64,000 nt of DNA from Fibrobacter succinogenes. Lineage in GTDB: Bacteria; Fibrobacterota; Fibrobacteria; Fibrobacterales; Fibrobacteraceae. The notes beneath the pieces were generated by a model. The model was not told the origin of the DNA and did not search any database. It worked only from the letters and a program-made list of their open reading frames with translations. Positions within the stretch are counted from its first letter, which is position 1, and every line of letters begins with the position of its first letter. The position numbers and the translations under genes were made by a program. This document shows positions 63,301 to 64,000 of this stretch, in pieces. The stretch covers positions 1-64,000 of the forward strand of contig CADAWC010000023.1 in the NCBI GenBank assembly GCA_902791475.1. Direction: 5' to 3'.

Positions 63301-64000
63301 TTATGTAGACTATTATATTACCCATCCGGTTGGACAAAATCCATTATTCTGTTATAGCAGGGGTACTACTTGTTTTGCTTCTTCTTCTTCGAGTAATGTT
63401 GAATTCTCGGTCCCTGATGTAGTTTTTGACTTAAGAAGCGATTTATCGGTTAAGCGCATGTCTACAGGTAACAAACATGTCTACAGGTTTACCTTAAAGA
63501 ATGGCTTGAAGAAAAAAAGTGAGGTTGAATTTAAATTCTCGTTACGTGATGAATGTGCTGATTGCTTGATTGAAGATCCCGAGCCTGGTCCGTATTTTAT
63601 GATAAAGCCAGGTCAGATGATTTGTGAGGCCATTGAAAGAGAAGGGCTTGAACCGTTTGATGGTTGCGAGACAGAGTGGGATCCAACGAAGTATTTTATA
63701 TGGAAAATTAAAGACGATTGGTCTGCTGAATCTGGTTTGACTTCGGAATATGAGAAGACGGATCGAGTTGTTATTTATTCAAAGGATGAAGTTGTTCTTT
63801 ATGGCCATGGCGATGATGGAGATGCAAAGTTTAAAAACTCAAATGGATATATTCCTATTCCTGGTATTACGGTACAGGAACAGTTCCCGAATCGTACAGA
63901 TGCTGTAGCCTATTCGGGCGGCCAGTTGTTGCTTAATGGAGATTTCGAAGATCCTTCGCTGATTGGCTGGGATTTGGATGATGGTGTGGCCTCTAGCATT
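60332..64000 (+). CDS. Giant secreted protein with three CBM3-like modules (3' end missing)
   Basis: The frame is open from ATG 60332 to the window end (1223 codons, no stop). The signal peptide is MKKIILLILSVFFFADLAFAQ. Residues 22-415 are unknown, with many Cys early (CYTPSNCTEPQRCEPPSC). Three modules resemble cellulose-binding CBM3: about 419-567 (YFDFRIVNTGNQDLNLNGF ... DDWSSGINLEKQKMFSWKN ... LYDPNGVQIFG), 602-745 and 768-925 (NGDFKFQIKNSG ... GLFDATGNLVWGYPG). A Gly/Asn-rich linker lies at 576-597. Beyond 930 there is beta-rich sequence, a possible degenerate copy near 950, and LLLNGDFEDPSLIGW at about 1197, the start of a CBM4/9-like domain. It is in one operon with the RHS-like gene. 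A cellulose- or glycan-binding surface role is inferred. Confidence 0.88.
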   Translation, partial: MKKIILLILSVFFFADLAFAQCYTPSNCTEPQRCEPPSCLLDSDNRGFTWNYEIVERLSPNRRTEFWVGEEVSIPVECCDCILGEFYSATDPVNNQTIELRVEKNRWLTSEEIASYSGDVSGHWRNKQYCYHELVGRASQPGSYKGTVNLEQTQRSHFRFTYLGAKTPNEDAYLREYAYPKIDFSFDVKSLDKTIGNGPKPDSKAVIVSRDAAASYSDQAEIYSYLKNNSGFQQTLDNPFMDYYMTLPNDQQVGVFSIWKLPENSCIQVIECDNNNYIFRHKYAGMQTLNAGASLGEFQLALYDAPSTRGNLDWFDHMAEKQSDVNTNEDFSYLYLAENYDHAAARYDHYNYKMASFDKNGTLLYGSFPSWLNSSCHIIQPKERVQNETSRIQYRTTSSENLRLCTDNDVFIPSIYRSYNLDVQFRDSELEQNHTGYFDFRIVNTGNQDLNLNGFQIRFFYGETSYDPSRVKYYVRGGNPAGPWSVERCRDDMYVLKINLTSYAQVKAGGFYPGENQWRMLFEAAVDDWSSGINLEKQKMFSWKNTSEFISNENIGLYDPNGVQIFGRKDLPVCDGGHGGNGGDNGGGNGGDNGGEVITNSNLKVLFFDAQATNDYYGDFQFKVANVGTADAQIGEYELRFYYSDNKNLENASIAFAPNYVDNGSLSFEQCADNKYIMRLKLNSGASVKAGGKYPENDPLKAGVSSKNGQINKKSMDSWNNASVLTDNPKMSLYDASGRLVYGEPTPSCGQSVHDSEDDEKKKQEYKYRYLTIQFQDTDKNKKTQNGDFKFQIKNSGEDDFPIGNYEMRFFFESKKGKFDASDIGFIPGNLANSQVTKEWCGDGRYFMKIKMASDAVVKADNHFPEYYPVTVSVRRLSKENEGIYLDYYKNDLFSWNSYIEMTDNKKMGLFDATGNLVWGYPGYKCENPVTVTPGSKIDKSRFLVEETEKLLPFKFYDEDKGKNVTLENGINEVSLKVKNVSELDEAGPVYVDYYITHPVGQNPLFCYSRGTTCFASSSSSNVEFSVPDVVFDLRSDLSVKRMSTGNKHVYRFTLKNGLKKKSEVEFKFSLRDECADCLIEDPEPGPYFMIKPGQMICEAIEREGLEPFDGCETEWDPTKYFIWKIKDDWSAESGLTSEYEKTDRVVIYSKDEVVLYGHGDDGDAKFKNSNGYIPIPGITVQEQFPNRTDAVAYSGGQLLLNGDFEDPSLIGWDLDDGVASSI

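Overview
The window looks like chromosome from a Fibrobacter-type bacterium (phylum Fibrobacterota, relatives of F. succinogenes). This is inferred from content, not from a database search. The supporting signs are a GH8 glycanase with a type IX secretion-like C-terminal tail, many secreted proteins and lipoproteins with poly-serine linkers, secreted proteins with repeated DTVY motifs, a tmRNA tag ending ADENYALAA, and housekeeping genes of a free-living Gram-negative with an outer membrane (OmpH/Skp-like, Wzi-like, lipoproteins).

Layout. 0-3.4 kb: 3' part of ssrA, a small acidic protein, and a three-gene minus-strand operon of DTVY-motif secreted proteins. 3.6-5.2 kb: GH8 glycanase. 5.4-7.8 kb: a radical SAM/SPASM maturase behind two paralogous Ser-rich lipoprotein-like proteins, a probable peptide-modification cassette. 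8.1-10.3 kb: ilvBH. 10.7-14.7 kb: a secreted protein, an MBOAT O-acyltransferase, a predicted barrel protein and a lipoprotein. 15-18.6 kb: smc. 18.6-24.7 kb: an EamA transporter, a lipoprotein, a zinc-ribbon membrane protein, a Dxs-like enzyme, an alpha/beta hydrolase and a rhodanese lipoprotein. 24.8-31 kb: riboflavin genes (ribD, then ribE-ribBA-ribH) with nusB, interrupted by an Rpn-type nuclease gene and a Cys-rich secreted protein. 31-37.7 kb: a DUF2723 membrane glycosyltransferase and three GT2 enzymes, probably for lipid-linked sugar and surface glycan work. 37.7-41.9 kb: a Trm112-like protein, a large acidic TPR protein that resembles FimV in design, and pilT. 42-47.6 kb: a carbohydrate-binding lipoprotein, a Wzi-like barrel, a U32 peptidase-family protein and a small hypothetical.

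47.6-64 kb is the most unusual part. On the minus strand a compact operon encodes a lipoprotein, a GspE/PilB ATPase and three prepilin-like proteins. Diverging from it across an AT-rich spacer is a plus-strand operon: two paralogous OmpH/Skp-like chaperones, a small lipoprotein, a 2354-residue RHS-like secreted protein, and a second giant secreted protein of at least 1223 residues that runs off the window and carries three tandem CBM3-like modules. I infer a surface or secreted adhesion system with its own periplasmic chaperones, possibly linked to the divergent pseudopilus genes.

A second theme lies between genes. Many spacers hold short tandem arrays (TAGAACT x14, TAACTAGTAAC, GTGGTTAGTAAACA, AGGTATT, CTCTCGTCT), often joined to a tiny GC-rich hairpin with a 2-4 nt loop. 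One element of about 130 bp occurs twice in opposite orientation 23 kb apart. These look like a family of intergenic elements of unknown role. No CRISPR array, tRNA, rRNA, riboswitch or complete insertion sequence was seen.
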